In this document: piece after piece, positions 25,419 to 34,179 of the stretch
Numbering within the stretch: position 1 is the first letter of the stretch
Layout: each line of letters starts with the position of its first letter
DNA from: Rhabdobacter roseus
GTDB lineage: Bacteria; Bacteroidota; Bacteroidia; Cytophagales; Spirosomataceae
Length of the DNA: 64,000 bases
Direction: 5' to 3'
NCBI RefSeq assembly: GCF_014202275.1
Contig: NZ_JACHGF010000001.1
Coordinates: 620,001-684,000 of the forward strand
Notes under the pieces: generated by a model
Databases searched by the model: none
What the model was told of the DNA's origin: nothing
The model's input: the letters and a program-made list of their open reading frames with translations, nothing else
Position numbers and translations under genes: made by a program

Positions 25419-26278
25419 TACAACTGCCGGTACCGCAGCGGGCTGTAGCCCGTAAAGCGCCGGAATAACCGGTGAAAGTGGGAAAGGTTCGGAAAGCCAC
25501 AAAGCAACGCTACCTGTCCTACGCCTTCTGAAGTTGTAACGAGCAACTGCCGGGCGTGGCCCACCCGAAGCTCGTTGAGGTACGCTACGTACGATTTGCG
25601 CGTGCGCTGCCGAAAGTACCGACAAAAAGCAGCCTCGCTCAGGTGGGCTATTGCCGCTATTTCGGACAACGAAATGGTTTCTTTGAAATGTAACATGGTA
25701 TAATCCAGGATGCGTTGCATACGGTCGGTCTCCACTTGGTTGGGGCGGGGCAAGTACCCCTCACTTGCCAAGAAGCGCCGTGTATTTTCCTGCACCAGAT
25801 TCAGTAATAACCGTAGAAAAAGAACTACCTGCTCGGCCGGGGTACTTTGGGGGGGCTGATTCAGCGCCGAAGCGGCGTCATGGTCGTTGCGGCTGGGCCG
25901 AAAGCAGAGGCCGCGCTGAGCGCTCAGGAAAATAGGGGTCAGGGCCGAAAACTCCGGAATACCCGCCAAAGCCGATTGCACGAAGCGCTCCGAAAACTGA
26001 ATCACTACCGACTCGCTTTCGTGCGTGGCAGGTACCTGATAGTACCTTTCGTCGCTGCGCCAGCAGTGAGCCAGGTTGGGTCCTAAAAGTACCAGATCGC
26101 CCTCCCGGAACGCTTCGACCTGGTCGCCCACGAAGCGCTGGCCCTGCCCCTGAACGATGTAAGTGAGCTCGTACTCGGGATGGAAATGGTAGGGCGCGTC
26201 GAAGTACGGACCTCGAAAATGCTTCACTACCAATGACCGCCCCTCCCCCAGTCCTACTTCTTCCAGATAAGCCTTCAT
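25388..26278 (-). CDS. AraC-family transcription regulator with cupin sensor domain
   Basis: 296 residues. The N-terminal cupin (about 20-110: YHFHPEYELTYIVQGQGQRF, VLLGPNLAHCW) probably binds a small effector. The C-terminal double helix-turn-helix (about 185-285) has ISLSEIAAIAHLSEAAFCRY and GVGQVALLCGFPNLSHFHRL with the family ending FTGYSPLRYRQ. It is divergent from the dioxygenase gene 160 bases away, so it probably controls that gene and itself. AGCTAATT/AATTAGCT half sites lie in the shared region. Confidence 0.9.
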   Translation of the reverse strand: MKAYLEEVGLGEGRSLVVKHFRGPYFDAPYHFHPEYELTYIVQGQGQRFVGDQVEAFREGDLVLLGPNLAHCWRSDERYYQVPATHESESVVIQFSERFVQSALAGIPEFSALTPIFLSAQRGLCFRPSRNDHDAASALNQPPQSTPAEQVVLFLRLLLNLVQENTRRFLASEGYLPRPNQVETDRMQRILDYTMLHFKETISLSEIAAIAHLSEAAFCRYFRQRTRKSYVAYLNELRVGHARQLLVTTSEGVGQVALLCGFPNLSHFHRLFRRFTGYSPLRYRQLYQAPVSPSAS

Positions 26279-26359
26279 AGCTAGTTTGTGTTAAAAATTG
26301 ATCTAATTAGTGAGGAGAAAATCGTATACTGATCAATAATGTACATAAACAGGAAAAAA

Positions 26360-26416
26360 AGCTAATTATTTCTTCCTTAAGAAAAAGCGAACTTTGTCAA
26401 AAGAATCAAATTAGCT
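26360..26416. promoter_or_regulatory. Inverted half sites in the AraC/dioxygenase divergent region
   Basis: AGCTAATT at 26360-26367 and AATTAGCT at 26409-26416 are exact inverted copies, 41 bases apart; CTAATTAG at 26303-26310 is a third related site. Position between a regulator and its likely target suggests binding sites, but the sequences are short and AT-rich. Confidence 0.35.
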
Positions 26417-26436
26417 TTTAACCTACCTTGTATAAA

Positions 26437-27258
26437 ATGACATTGGATAAAAAAGTACTGCTGGAAGAGCTGGCAACGCCCTACCAACTACCCACCGGAG
26501 CCGTGGAGTTCTACCGCGAGTACGGCTACGTAAAACTAAAAAACGTACTCAGCCCCGAGTTGCTACACTACTACGGCACGCTGATCACCGACCTGGTGAT
26601 CCGGCTCAATACGCTGACGAAGCCGATGGAGGAGCGCACTACCTACGAGCGCGCTTTTTTGCAAATCATGAACCTCTGGCGGGAGGATGAGGAGGCCCAG
26701 GAATTTGTTTTTTCTAAGCGACTGGCCCAAATCGCCGCCGACCTGATGGAGGTAAAGGGCGTGCGGCTCTACCACGACCAAGCCCTGTACAAAGAGCCGT
26801 CGGGGGGTATTACGCCCTGGCACGCCGACCAGTTTTACTGGCCGCTGGCCTCGCCCAACACCGTGACGGTGTGGGTACCTTTGCAGGCCACACCGCTGGA
26901 AATGGGCCCGCTGGCCTTTGCTGAAAAGAGCCAAAGCGTGGAAATTGGGCGCGATCTGGAAATCAGCGATGAAAGCGAAGCCCTGATGGCCACGCAACTC
27001 GGTCAGTTTCGGCTCCACGAAACGCCCTTTGCGCTGGGCGAAGTAAGCTACCACGCGGGCTGGCTTTTTCACCGGGCCGGAGCTAACGCCTCCGAGCAGG
27101 CGCGCAAAGTGATGACGATGATCTACATGGACCAGGATCAGGTGATCTCCGAGCCGCGTAATGAGTACCAACGGGCCGACTGGACCACCTGGCTGGCGGG
27201 TAAGGCCGTGGGTACCACGCCCGACAGCGCGCTTAACCCCGTGCTATTCAGCTACTGA
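26437..27258 (+). CDS. Phytanoyl-CoA dioxygenase (PhyH) family protein
   Basis: 273 residues from ATG 26437 (the frame opens at a TTG, 26428). Fe(II)/2-oxoglutarate dioxygenase fold: iron ligands H and D in ITPWHADQFYWPL, the distal His in YHAGWLFHRAGANASEQARK, which also carries the 2OG-binding arginine. MGPLAFAEKSQ is a further PhyH landmark. In many bacteria such enzymes hydroxylate small molecules rather than phytanoyl-CoA; the substrate here is unknown. The divergent AraC regulator suggests an inducible catabolic role (inference). Confidence 0.87.
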   Translation: MTLDKKVLLEELATPYQLPTGAVEFYREYGYVKLKNVLSPELLHYYGTLITDLVIRLNTLTKPMEERTTYERAFLQIMNLWREDEEAQEFVFSKRLAQIAADLMEVKGVRLYHDQALYKEPSGGITPWHADQFYWPLASPNTVTVWVPLQATPLEMGPLAFAEKSQSVEIGRDLEISDESEALMATQLGQFRLHETPFALGEVSYHAGWLFHRAGANASEQARKVMTMIYMDQDQVISEPRNEYQRADWTTWLAGKAVGTTPDSALNPVLFSY

Positions 27259-27426
27259 ACCTCGCTATTTAAAAGAGGTACTTTGCTATTCGTCGTATCG
27301 TCCGGGCAAGGGGTGGTGCGACGAATTTTTTTTGGTAAAAAACGTTCTTTTCTAAAAGCATGGCTAAGGTACCTGTGAGCCTGGCTAAACTTTACGATCT
27401 TTGCAGCCTTATTCGCTATCACGTTT

Positions 27427-29565
27427 ATGAATCGTTATACTTCCTTCCTGTTGCTACTGGGTACTTTGCTGAGCCAGGTGGCGCTGGGGCAAATCCAGAA
27501 ACCCGCCAAGTGGACCTACACGTTTTCCAAAGCCCAGGTGAAGGCGGGCGAGACGGTAGACCTCATCTTTACGGCCACCATCGACCCGGCCTGGTACCTC
27601 TACTCGTCTGATTTTGATCCTGACTTGGGCCCTATCCTCACGTCGTTTGATTTAAAAGGGCACCCATCCTACGAGAAAGTAGGGAAGCTCCAGGCCATTA
27701 AGCCCAAGAAAAAATATGACGACGTCTGGCGCGGGGATGTGACGTACTTTACGGGCAAGGGGGAGTTTCGGCAGACGATCCGGGTCCTGAAAGAAAATCC
27801 GGTGATCAAAGGTACCTCGGACTACCAGACCTGTACCCTCAATAATGGTCTGTGCGTGCCGGGCGGCGAAGATTTTGAATTCCCGGGCCTGAAAGTAGTC
27901 GCCGCCGCCAGTGGAGTGGCCCCCATAAAGCAGGACGCCATCGACGCTGCCACCGGCGCGGCCGTGGCCACCCGAGCACCCGCCGCCCCCACTACCGAGC
28001 CCGCAAGTACCCCCACGGGCATTGCCCCAGTGGATACTGCCCCAGTGGACGCTGCGACTTCCTCCGCCCAGGATTCCAACGCGTCGTTACGGTCAGCACC
28101 AACGCTCGAAAGTACCCCTCAAGGTACCTCCGGCAGCACCCCCGCCGCCAGCGATTCGTTGCTGACGTTCGCCCTGGCGGCCTTTCTGGCCGGGCTGGTG
28201 GCGCTGCTAACGCCCTGCGTGTTCCCGATTATCCCCATGACGGTTAGCTTTTTTACCAAACAACAGGGCGGTAAGGGCAAAGCGTTTATCTACGGCATTT
28301 CGATCATCCTCATTTATACGCTCATAGGTACTTTGGTGTCGCGCATCAACGGTCCGGCTTTTGCCAACTTTGTAAGTACCCACTGGCTGCCCAACGTCCT
28401 GTTTTTCGCCATCTTCTTCGTTTTCGGGTTGGCGTTTTTGGGGCTTTTTGAAATCGTACTTCCTAGTAGTTTTGTTAATAAAATCGACGCTCAGTCGGAT
28501 CGCGGCGGGCTGGCGGGCATTTTCTTCATGGCCTTTACGCTGGTGCTGGTGTCGTTTTCGTGTACGGGGCCTATCGTAGGTAGTTTGCTGGTAGCCTCGG
28601 CGGGCGGCGAAGTCGTGAAGCCCATTGTGGGCATGGTGGCGTTTTCATCGGCCTTTGCCATCCCGTTTACGGTTTTTGCGCTTTTCCCGCAGTGGCTCAA
28701 AAGCCTACCCAAGTCGGGCGGCTGGCTCAATACCGTGAAGGTAGTACTGGGTTTCCTGGAGCTGGCGCTGGCGCTGAAGTTCCTGAGCATTGCCGACCAG
28801 GTGTACCACTGGCGCATTCTGGACCGCGAAGTGTACCTGGCGTTCTGGATCGTGATTTTCGGCATGTTGGGTTTTTATTTGCTGGGAAAAATACGCACCC
28901 CGCACGACTCGCCCGTGGAGCGCCTCAGCGTACCGCGCATTCTGCTGGCCATTGTCACGCTTACGTTTGTCGTTTACATGCTGCCGGGTATGTGGGGCGC
29001 GCCGTTGAAGGCGCTCTCGGGCTACTTGCCACCGCAGACCACGCAGGATTTTAGTATGGCCAGAAGTACCTCGGCCGAAAGTACCCCCCTGGCCGAAGTA
29101 CCCAAGCACGCCGAGCTTTTTAAACTACCCCACGGCTTGCAGGGCTTCTTCGACTACGAGCAGGCGCTGGCCTACGCCCGGCAGGTCAATAAGCCCGTCT
29201 TTATTGATTTTACGGGCCACGGCTGCGTCAACTGCCGCGAAATGGAAGCCCGCGTGTGGTCAGAAGCGCCCGTACTGCAACGCCTGCGCGAAGACTACGT
29301 GGTGGTGGCGCTGTACGTGGACGATAAGACCGAACTACCCGAGGCGGACTGGTATACGTCTTCGTATGATAACAAAGTAAAGAAAACCATCGGTGCGCAA
29401 AACGGCGACCTACAGATCGTAAGGTACAACAACAACGCCCAGCCGCACTACTGCCTCGTCGACCACGAAGGCGGCTTGCTGGTACCGCCCATCAACTACG
29501 ACCTGAATGCCGAAAACTTCGCTAAGTTTCTGGATAGCGGCAAAGCCGCTTTTCGGCAGCAGTAG
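27427..29565 (+). CDS. dsbD: Protein-disulfide reductase DsbD-like
   Basis: 712 residues. Signal peptide; N-terminal DsbD-alpha-like domain (about 25-160) with the Cys pair in YQTCTLNNGLCVPGG; a Pro/Ala/Thr-rich linker (about 165-245); eight or so membrane segments starting LAAFLAGLVALLTPCVFPII with a second conserved Cys in FSCTGPIVG; and a C-terminal thioredoxin-like domain with the CxxC in FIDFTGHGCVNCREMEARVW. It passes electrons from cytoplasmic thioredoxin to periplasmic thiol proteins. The long linker carries several AGTACC repeats encoding Ser-Thr. Confidence 0.95.
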   Translation: MNRYTSFLLLLGTLLSQVALGQIQKPAKWTYTFSKAQVKAGETVDLIFTATIDPAWYLYSSDFDPDLGPILTSFDLKGHPSYEKVGKLQAIKPKKKYDDVWRGDVTYFTGKGEFRQTIRVLKENPVIKGTSDYQTCTLNNGLCVPGGEDFEFPGLKVVAAASGVAPIKQDAIDAATGAAVATRAPAAPTTEPASTPTGIAPVDTAPVDAATSSAQDSNASLRSAPTLESTPQGTSGSTPAASDSLLTFALAAFLAGLVALLTPCVFPIIPMTVSFFTKQQGGKGKAFIYGISIILIYTLIGTLVSRINGPAFANFVSTHWLPNVLFFAIFFVFGLAFLGLFEIVLPSSFVNKIDAQSDRGGLAGIFFMAFTLVLVSFSCTGPIVGSLLVASAGGEVVKPIVGMVAFSSAFAIPFTVFALFPQWLKSLPKSGGWLNTVKVVLGFLELALALKFLSIADQVYHWRILDREVYLAFWIVIFGMLGFYLLGKIRTPHDSPVERLSVPRILLAIVTLTFVVYMLPGMWGAPLKALSGYLPPQTTQDFSMARSTSAESTPLAEVPKHAELFKLPHGLQGFFDYEQALAYARQVNKPVFIDFTGHGCVNCREMEARVWSEAPVLQRLREDYVVVALYVDDKTELPEADWYTSSYDNKVKKTIGAQNGDLQIVRYNNNAQPHYCLVDHEGGLLVPPINYDLNAENFAKFLDSGKAAFRQQ

Positions 29566-29583
29566 CCGGTAGGTACTTTAATA

Positions 29584-29624
29584 CAAAAAAGGAGAGAGAC
29601 CACCGTGGCCTCTCTCCTTTTTTG
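29584..29624. terminator. Bidirectional terminator between dsbD and the M48 gene
   Basis: CAAAAAAGGAGAGAG (29584-29598) and CTCTCTCCTTTTTTG (29610-29624) are perfect 15-bp complements; the loop holds a further CCAC/GTGG pair. A-rich and T-rich ends make it usable on both strands, fitting its place between convergent genes. RGTACY sites flank it on both sides. Confidence 0.92.
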
Positions 29625-29654
29625 TGTACTCCAGAAGTACCCAAAAGGTACCTT

Positions 29655-31130
29655 TTATTTGCCAATAATCTTGATCAAAGTACCCTGCTGCACCACGTCT
29701 TTGGGCTGCATGCCGTTCAACGTACCCAGGTCTTCGAGGCGGTTGGCGGGCATGCCCAGGCTGCGCATGGTTTCTTCAAAAGTACCATTGCGCGGCACGG
29801 TCTTGACCAAAATACGCTCCGGCTTGCGGTTGAGCTTGTCGGGGTCGGTGAGGATACGGAAGCCCTCGGCTACGGTCCGGAAAGTAGGTAGGTTGGTGGT
29901 GAACTGGGCGGCATAGCTCATGCCGTGCAGGGCGTAGATGTTGCCGCCGTACTGAATAAGCCAGGTACCTACACGCACCACGGTGTTAGGGTCCTGCGGC
30001 GCCTGGGCTTGGCCCTGCTGTTGCTGCGGCTGCTGTTCCGACACCAGCACCAGCGCCTGGTTGCCGTTGATGGTCCGTTTGGTATTTTCAAGTACCTTAA
30101 AATTATACTGCTTGATCACGTTCTGCGCGGCTTCGTCCAGGGTACTTCCCTGCGCCAGCGTGAGCAGCATCAATGACTTGCCGTCTTTGGGGGCCATCTG
30201 AAACTGGATGGGTGAGTTTTCGGTGCGCCATTCCTTAGGTACCGGAAACTGAAACTTCAGCTCAGGATGGTAAAAAACGCTGTTTTCCACGAAGCCCTGC
30301 TTGGGGTCTTCGCCGTACACCATGCCTTCGATCATCCGCATATAGCTGTCGCGGTTCACCACGTAGGTACCTGGGTGCTTCTTCTGGTACTGCTGGGCCA
30401 GTTTCTTCACGGTTTGCTGGCGGTCGCCGGGGTCGGGGTGCGTCGACTGGAACGTCGGGATCACCTGGCCGCTACGCTCGCTGAGGCGCTTCAAGGTACC
30501 GAAGAAGTCGGCCATTTCGACGGCGTCATACCCGATTTTGCTCGAATACTCCACGCCAATTTCGTCCGACTCCGACTCGTGCGCCCGGCTGTGGCTGAGC
30601 AGAAATAGCCCCAGGCTCTGCTGGGCGGCGTCGGCCATTTGCCGAAACTGCTCCGACACCATCACGCCCGCGATCAGCCCTACCTGGCTGAGGATCTGGG
30701 TGCGTTGCTGGCGGGCCGAGTGCCGGGCCGTGATGTGGCCGATCTCGTGCCCAAGTACCCCCGCAAACTCCGCCTCGTTGTTGAAGTGAGCCATGATGCC
30801 CCGCGTAAAGTATACGTAGCCGCCGGGTACCGCAAAGGCGTTCACCACGGGTGAGTCTACAATAAAAAACTGAAAGGGGAGGTCGGAGCGGTGCGAAATT
30901 TTGGCCATCGCCTGGCCTTTATCATTGATAAAATCCTGCAATTTTTTGTCTTCATAAAGCCCCATGGTGGCCACCACCGACGGGTGCGACTGCTGGCCAA
31001 TGGCTTTTTCCTGATCTTGAGACATAAAAATAAGCTCCCGCTTGCCCGAAACGGGATTGCGCGAGCAGCCCGACAGCAGCAAAAAGGCCGAAAGCAGTAC
31101 CAGCGAGGAAGTAATCTTGGGTAATCTCAT
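29655..31130 (-). CDS. M48-family metalloprotease lipoprotein with LysM-like C-terminus
   Basis: 491 residues. Lipobox LLLSGC at about 18-23, so membrane-anchored facing the periplasm. Zinc motif FAGVLGHEIGHITARHSARQ (HExxH) and downstream Glu in SRAHESESDEIGVEY, as in BepA/YcaL-type M48C enzymes, which have roles in outer-membrane protein quality control. A middle domain (about 300-400) contains a Gln/Ala-rich stretch (QQPQQQQGQAQAPQ). The C-terminal 70 residues (RILVKTVPRNGTFEETMRSL to VVQQGTLIKIIG) look LysM-like. It has its own promoter (31201-31233). Confidence 0.92.
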   Translation of the reverse strand: MRLPKITSSLVLLSAFLLLSGCSRNPVSGKRELIFMSQDQEKAIGQQSHPSVVATMGLYEDKKLQDFINDKGQAMAKISHRSDLPFQFFIVDSPVVNAFAVPGGYVYFTRGIMAHFNNEAEFAGVLGHEIGHITARHSARQQRTQILSQVGLIAGVMVSEQFRQMADAAQQSLGLFLLSHSRAHESESDEIGVEYSSKIGYDAVEMADFFGTLKRLSERSGQVIPTFQSTHPDPGDRQQTVKKLAQQYQKKHPGTYVVNRDSYMRMIEGMVYGEDPKQGFVENSVFYHPELKFQFPVPKEWRTENSPIQFQMAPKDGKSLMLLTLAQGSTLDEAAQNVIKQYNFKVLENTKRTINGNQALVLVSEQQPQQQQGQAQAPQDPNTVVRVGTWLIQYGGNIYALHGMSYAAQFTTNLPTFRTVAEGFRILTDPDKLNRKPERILVKTVPRNGTFEETMRSLGMPANRLEDLGTLNGMQPKDVVQQGTLIKIIGK

Positions 31131-31200
31131 GCCGATGAATGTAGGTTAAGTAGTGTGTTGAGCGGAGAAAGGACACATTCTTCATCACAAAGAATTGTGC

Positions 31201-31233
31201 CAAAAGTACGCAGAGAATCCGACAGCGTACAAA
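31201..31233 (-). promoter_or_regulatory. Promoter of the M48 gene
   Basis: On the minus strand TTTG (31233-31230), 21 bases, then TACTTTTG (31208-31201), an exact TAnnTTTG -7 element. The -7 element is itself part of an AAAAGTAC motif. Confidence 0.6.
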
Positions 31234-31313
31234 TTGTATTGTAATTTATTGATAGTTAACCAATTAAAATGGGGTAGGTAAAGTACCTGCTTAGCTAGAA
31301 TAGTAGGCCGAAA

Positions 31314-31338
31314 GGAGCCGCCCTGGGTGGGCGGCTCC
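31314..31338 (-). terminator. Hairpin terminator after the PorT-like gene
   Basis: GGAGCCGCCC (31314-31323), loop TGGGT, GGGCGGCTCC (31329-31338). On the minus strand the stem is followed by TTTCGG, a short T run. GTAC motifs in opposite orientation flank it at about 31281 and 31350. Confidence 0.7.
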
Positions 31339-31369
31339 TGGGCAAAAAGGTACTTGGGGTACTTTGCCG

Positions 31370-32059
31370 TTAGAGCGGAATCTGGTAGCCCAGCGAAATG
31401 GCTACGCCCTGGTTGCGCACGTTGGCCCGTACGATGGGGAGGTCGAGCAGGCGGCTGATGCCCTGCTGGTAGCGGGCCTCGGCCATGATCTGTCCGGGGC
31501 CCGCCTGAAAGCCCACACCTACCCCGGCTATGCCACTAAATTCGAAGCGCTGGTAGTTGACCGACTCCAGGCCGATGTTGGTACGGATGGGCCGCAGCTC
31601 GATCAACACCTGCGGGCGCGTCACGAGGGTAGCCCCGGCGGCGTAGCCAACGGCGGGCCCTACGATGAAGTAGGCATGGGCCACATCGCCGCCCGTCGAT
31701 AGCTTGAGCAGCACGGGTACATCCACGTAGTCGGTACGGAAAGTAGAGCGCCCCCCCAGCGGAATGGGGAAATTGCCCAGGTTGAAGCTGGTACCGCCGC
31801 GCATCATAAAGCCTTTTTGCTGAAAGCTTACCTCGGGCCGAATGGCTACGTGGTCGGAGAATTGGTATTCGGCGAAGATACTGGCGCTCGTCCGGGCCGA
31901 CCAGCGAAACTCGGGCGCGAGGTTGGTGATCAGTTGCGGTTGGGAAACGCTACCGATGTAGGTACCTCCGCGCACCCCCACCGACCACTGGGCCGAGGCG
32001 AAATTGACTGAACCTAAAAAAGCAACGAATGAAAGTAGAAACCAACGGGTCGTTTTCAT
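31370..32059 (-). CDS. PorT-like outer-membrane beta-barrel protein
   Basis: 229 residues. Signal peptide (FLLSFVAFLGSVNFASAQ) then WSVGVRGGTYIGSVSQPQ and alternating strands typical of the PorT/outer-membrane beta-barrel family (IRPEVSFQQKGFMMRGG; YVDVPVLLKLSTGG; FSGIAGVGVGFQAG). It ends with SLGYQIPL, a fitting last strand for BAM. PorT itself is needed for type IX secretion, but this family is broad and no specific role can be given. Single-gene unit with a terminator. Confidence 0.8.
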   Translation of the reverse strand: MKTTRWFLLSFVAFLGSVNFASAQWSVGVRGGTYIGSVSQPQLITNLAPEFRWSARTSASIFAEYQFSDHVAIRPEVSFQQKGFMMRGGTSFNLGNFPIPLGGRSTFRTDYVDVPVLLKLSTGGDVAHAYFIVGPAVGYAAGATLVTRPQVLIELRPIRTNIGLESVNYQRFEFSGIAGVGVGFQAGPGQIMAEARYQQGISRLLDLPIVRANVRNQGVAISLGYQIPL

Positions 32060-32325
32060 GGCAAAAAAAGAAATTAGAAATGAAAAAATGGGAAAACGTA
32101 CACGTGGTCATAGGCTAGCGCTCGTCGGTGAATGATTTTTTAGGTTAGAGATCGTTGGTAAAAAGTTGTTCCAGCGCCGGGGCTGCCGGGGTTGGACAAG
32201 GGCACGGTGGCGGCGTTTAAAGAGGACGTAAAATTTTGTCGGTACTAGTCTGATGTGAACATTTGCCGTAAAACATTGTATACTTGTGTAAAAGCACACG
32301 TGGGGCCGAGAAGGCCGTTAACTAC

Positions 32326-33147
32326 ATGACATCCGAAAAAACGACATACAGCGCCCTGCCCCGCTGGCTGGCCCGGCTCGACTTCCTGGGGCTCTTCGAA
32401 AAGGACCCCTTCGGAAACTGGCTGGTGGTGAAAAGGATACTGATTTTTATTTTGGGGTGGTTTACGTACTACCGCTACACCGCCGTGAACAAAATCCGGA
32501 TCGAGGGGACCGAGCACCTGCACCACCTACCCGACCACGGCGTGCTGTTTTTGTCCAACCACCAAACCTACTTTGCCGACGTCATTGCCTTCTACCATAT
32601 TTTTTGTGCCGTTAAGTGGGGCTACAAGGATACCATTTCGCCGCCTTTTTATTTGTTTTCGCCCCGGGTGCGCAGCTACTACGTGGCGGCTTCCGAAACC
32701 ATGAAGGAGGGGGGCATTTTGCCGAGAATATTCAGCATGGGTGGGGCCATTACGGTGGAGCGCTCGTGGCGGGCCCAGGGCGAAAACGTGAAGCGGAGCC
32801 TCGACAACACCGCGCAGGACAAGATCGGGATGGGGCTGGGCCACGGCTGGGTCATTAGTTTTCCGCAGGGTACTACCAAGCCCTACGCGCCCGTCCGGAA
32901 GGGCACGGCCTACCTCATCAAAGAGCACCAGCCGGTGGTAGTACCCGTGGTGATCAACGGCTTCCGGCGGGCGTTTGATAAGAAAGGGCTGCGATTCAAG
33001 AAGCGGAACACGACGATCGTCGTGCAGTTTAAGCCCCCCATGTACTTCTCGCCGGACGAAGCCGTGGACAGTATGGTGGCCCGCATCACCACGGCCATCG
33101 AGCAGGATATTCCCAAACAGCGAATGACCTGGCTGCGGGAGGAGTGA
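32326..33147 (+). CDS. 1-acyl-glycerol-3-phosphate acyltransferase-like (PlsC family)
   Basis: 273 residues from ATG 32326; the frame is open to 32284. One hydrophobic segment near the N-terminus (ILIFILGWFTYYRY). The acyltransferase motif reads FLSNHQTYFADVIAFYH, where H and D are separated by five residues rather than the canonical four, and motif III reads ISFPQGTTKPYAPVRKGTAY in place of FPEGTR. Motif IV VVPVVINGFRR is normal. It therefore belongs to a divergent branch; it could acylate lysophospholipids or pigments or ornithine lipids. Acceptor not identifiable. Confidence 0.78.
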   Translation: MTSEKTTYSALPRWLARLDFLGLFEKDPFGNWLVVKRILIFILGWFTYYRYTAVNKIRIEGTEHLHHLPDHGVLFLSNHQTYFADVIAFYHIFCAVKWGYKDTISPPFYLFSPRVRSYYVAASETMKEGGILPRIFSMGGAITVERSWRAQGENVKRSLDNTAQDKIGMGLGHGWVISFPQGTTKPYAPVRKGTAYLIKEHQPVVVPVVINGFRRAFDKKGLRFKKRNTTIVVQFKPPMYFSPDEAVDSMVARITTAIEQDIPKQRMTWLREE

Positions 33148-33167
33148 AGAAGGGGTACTTTGGTACT

Positions 33168-33214
33168 TAAAAAAGCGTACGGAGGAAGAGCATCAGAAAC
33201 TTCCGCCGTACGCT
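33168..33214 (-). terminator. Minus-strand terminator after the small membrane protein
   Basis: AGCGTACGG (33174-33182) pairs with CCGTACGCT (33206-33214), extended by GGAAG/CTTCC with single mismatched bases. On the minus strand it is followed by TTTTTT. The stem contains CGTACG, a GTAC core with a different context. Confidence 0.82.
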
Positions 33215-33225
33215 GCTGTGTAAGA

Positions 33226-33528
33226 TTAATTCCAGCGGCTGCCGAGCGGGCGGTTGCGCAGGGTTGGGAGTACCAGAAAAAAGCCGGACGTAAGGAGGAT
33301 GGTCCAGGGAAAAATACTCAGCCAGAGGCCCAGCTCGGCGTAGTGCCACGACTGCCACAGCAAGTACCCCACCCACGCCAGGGCCACAAAAGACACGCCC
33401 ATAGCCAGAGAATGAAGTACCGCCGAGCGGGCGCTGCCCGGCATACGGTGGAGGGTGAAAGCCATCAGTAGGTAGTAGACAGCGGCGGCTACATTCAGGA
33501 AAGTAACGGCCCAGAATAGATTCGTCAT
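33226..33528 (-). CDS. Small hypothetical membrane protein
   Basis: 100 residues from ATG 33526-33528 (MTNLFWAV); the frame extends five codons further to a TTG. Three hydrophobic segments: about 5-25, about 40-60 and about 70-92 (LWLSIFPWTILLTSGFFLVL). The pattern HRMPGSARSAVLHSLAMGVS lies between the first two. I do not recognise a family. It has a terminator, so it is probably expressed alone. Confidence 0.6.
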   Translation of the reverse strand: MTNLFWAVTFLNVAAAVYYLLMAFTLHRMPGSARSAVLHSLAMGVSFVALAWVGYLLWQSWHYAELGLWLSIFPWTILLTSGFFLVLPTLRNRPLGSRWN

Positions 33529-34179
33529 GTTCGTAATGGTCAAATGGAAAGGTCTAGGAAGACCGTTGGATTTCAGTAGGTAATTTCGGTGCGGGGGTAC
33601 CTTCAGGGAATAGCCCGAGTTAGGTACCCCCCGCCCTATGCCGTTAGTTGTGGGTAGGCATTCTGCCTGGGCTATCCGTGTCTTCGCCCGTTTTACTTTG
33701 CGAGCAGCTCCGGGTTCGTACCAAAAGAAATGTGTTTTTCATGGCTCTTTAATTCTAGTAAAAGGTTTTTGGCTACTAATCGTAGAAAAGTACCCCGGCG
33801 CCGGGCTTTCTTTCTTCGACGCAACAAAACTACCGGCCCCTAAAAAACTCCGAAAGTTTAAGTAGCTGAAATGCGGGAAAAATAGCCCGAAACGGGTACT
33901 TCTGGTGATGAGCCGTTTAGCGCGCCTACCTGATCCAGGACCTGGATCGGAGGGGTACTTGTAGGCCCTGCGGGTACCTGTGCGGAGCGAGCGTGGCAGC
34001 TCACTTTCTTTTGCCTCCGGTTCCATTCAGTTTTACCACGCTTCGCTAAAAAGAAGTGGACTAGTAGGGACTATTTCGCAACATTTACAAAAAATGAAAA
34101 GAAGGTACCTGGGTGGCCCTCAGCCGGGCGGGTAGCTCTAGGCCCCAAGCAGATCCTGTAAACGAATAGTAAACCCAAC
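33529..34179. other. 651-base intergenic region with palindromes and GTAC motifs
   Basis: No convincing gene. It contains several RGTACY sites (for example near 33598, 33622, 33791, 33955 and 33973), a perfect palindrome CCCGGCGCCGGG at 33794-33805, and an 8+1+8 inverted repeat at 33932-33948. An open frame at 33739-34026 on the minus strand encodes a basic, low-complexity peptide and is probably spurious. The promoter of the large histidine kinase gene must lie at the right end but has no clear consensus. Confidence 0.6.
33932..33948. repeat. Inverted repeat GATCCAGG-A-CCTGGATC
   Basis: Perfect 8-bp arms around one base, about 230 bases upstream of the propeller kinase gene. No T tract. It could be an operator for the kinase gene or for an unseen transcript. 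Confidence 0.5.

Noticed and set aside
33739-34026. Small open frame (95 codons) in the gap before the propeller kinase
   Set aside because: Basic low-complexity peptide without recognisable features; crosses GTAC motifs and a palindrome.
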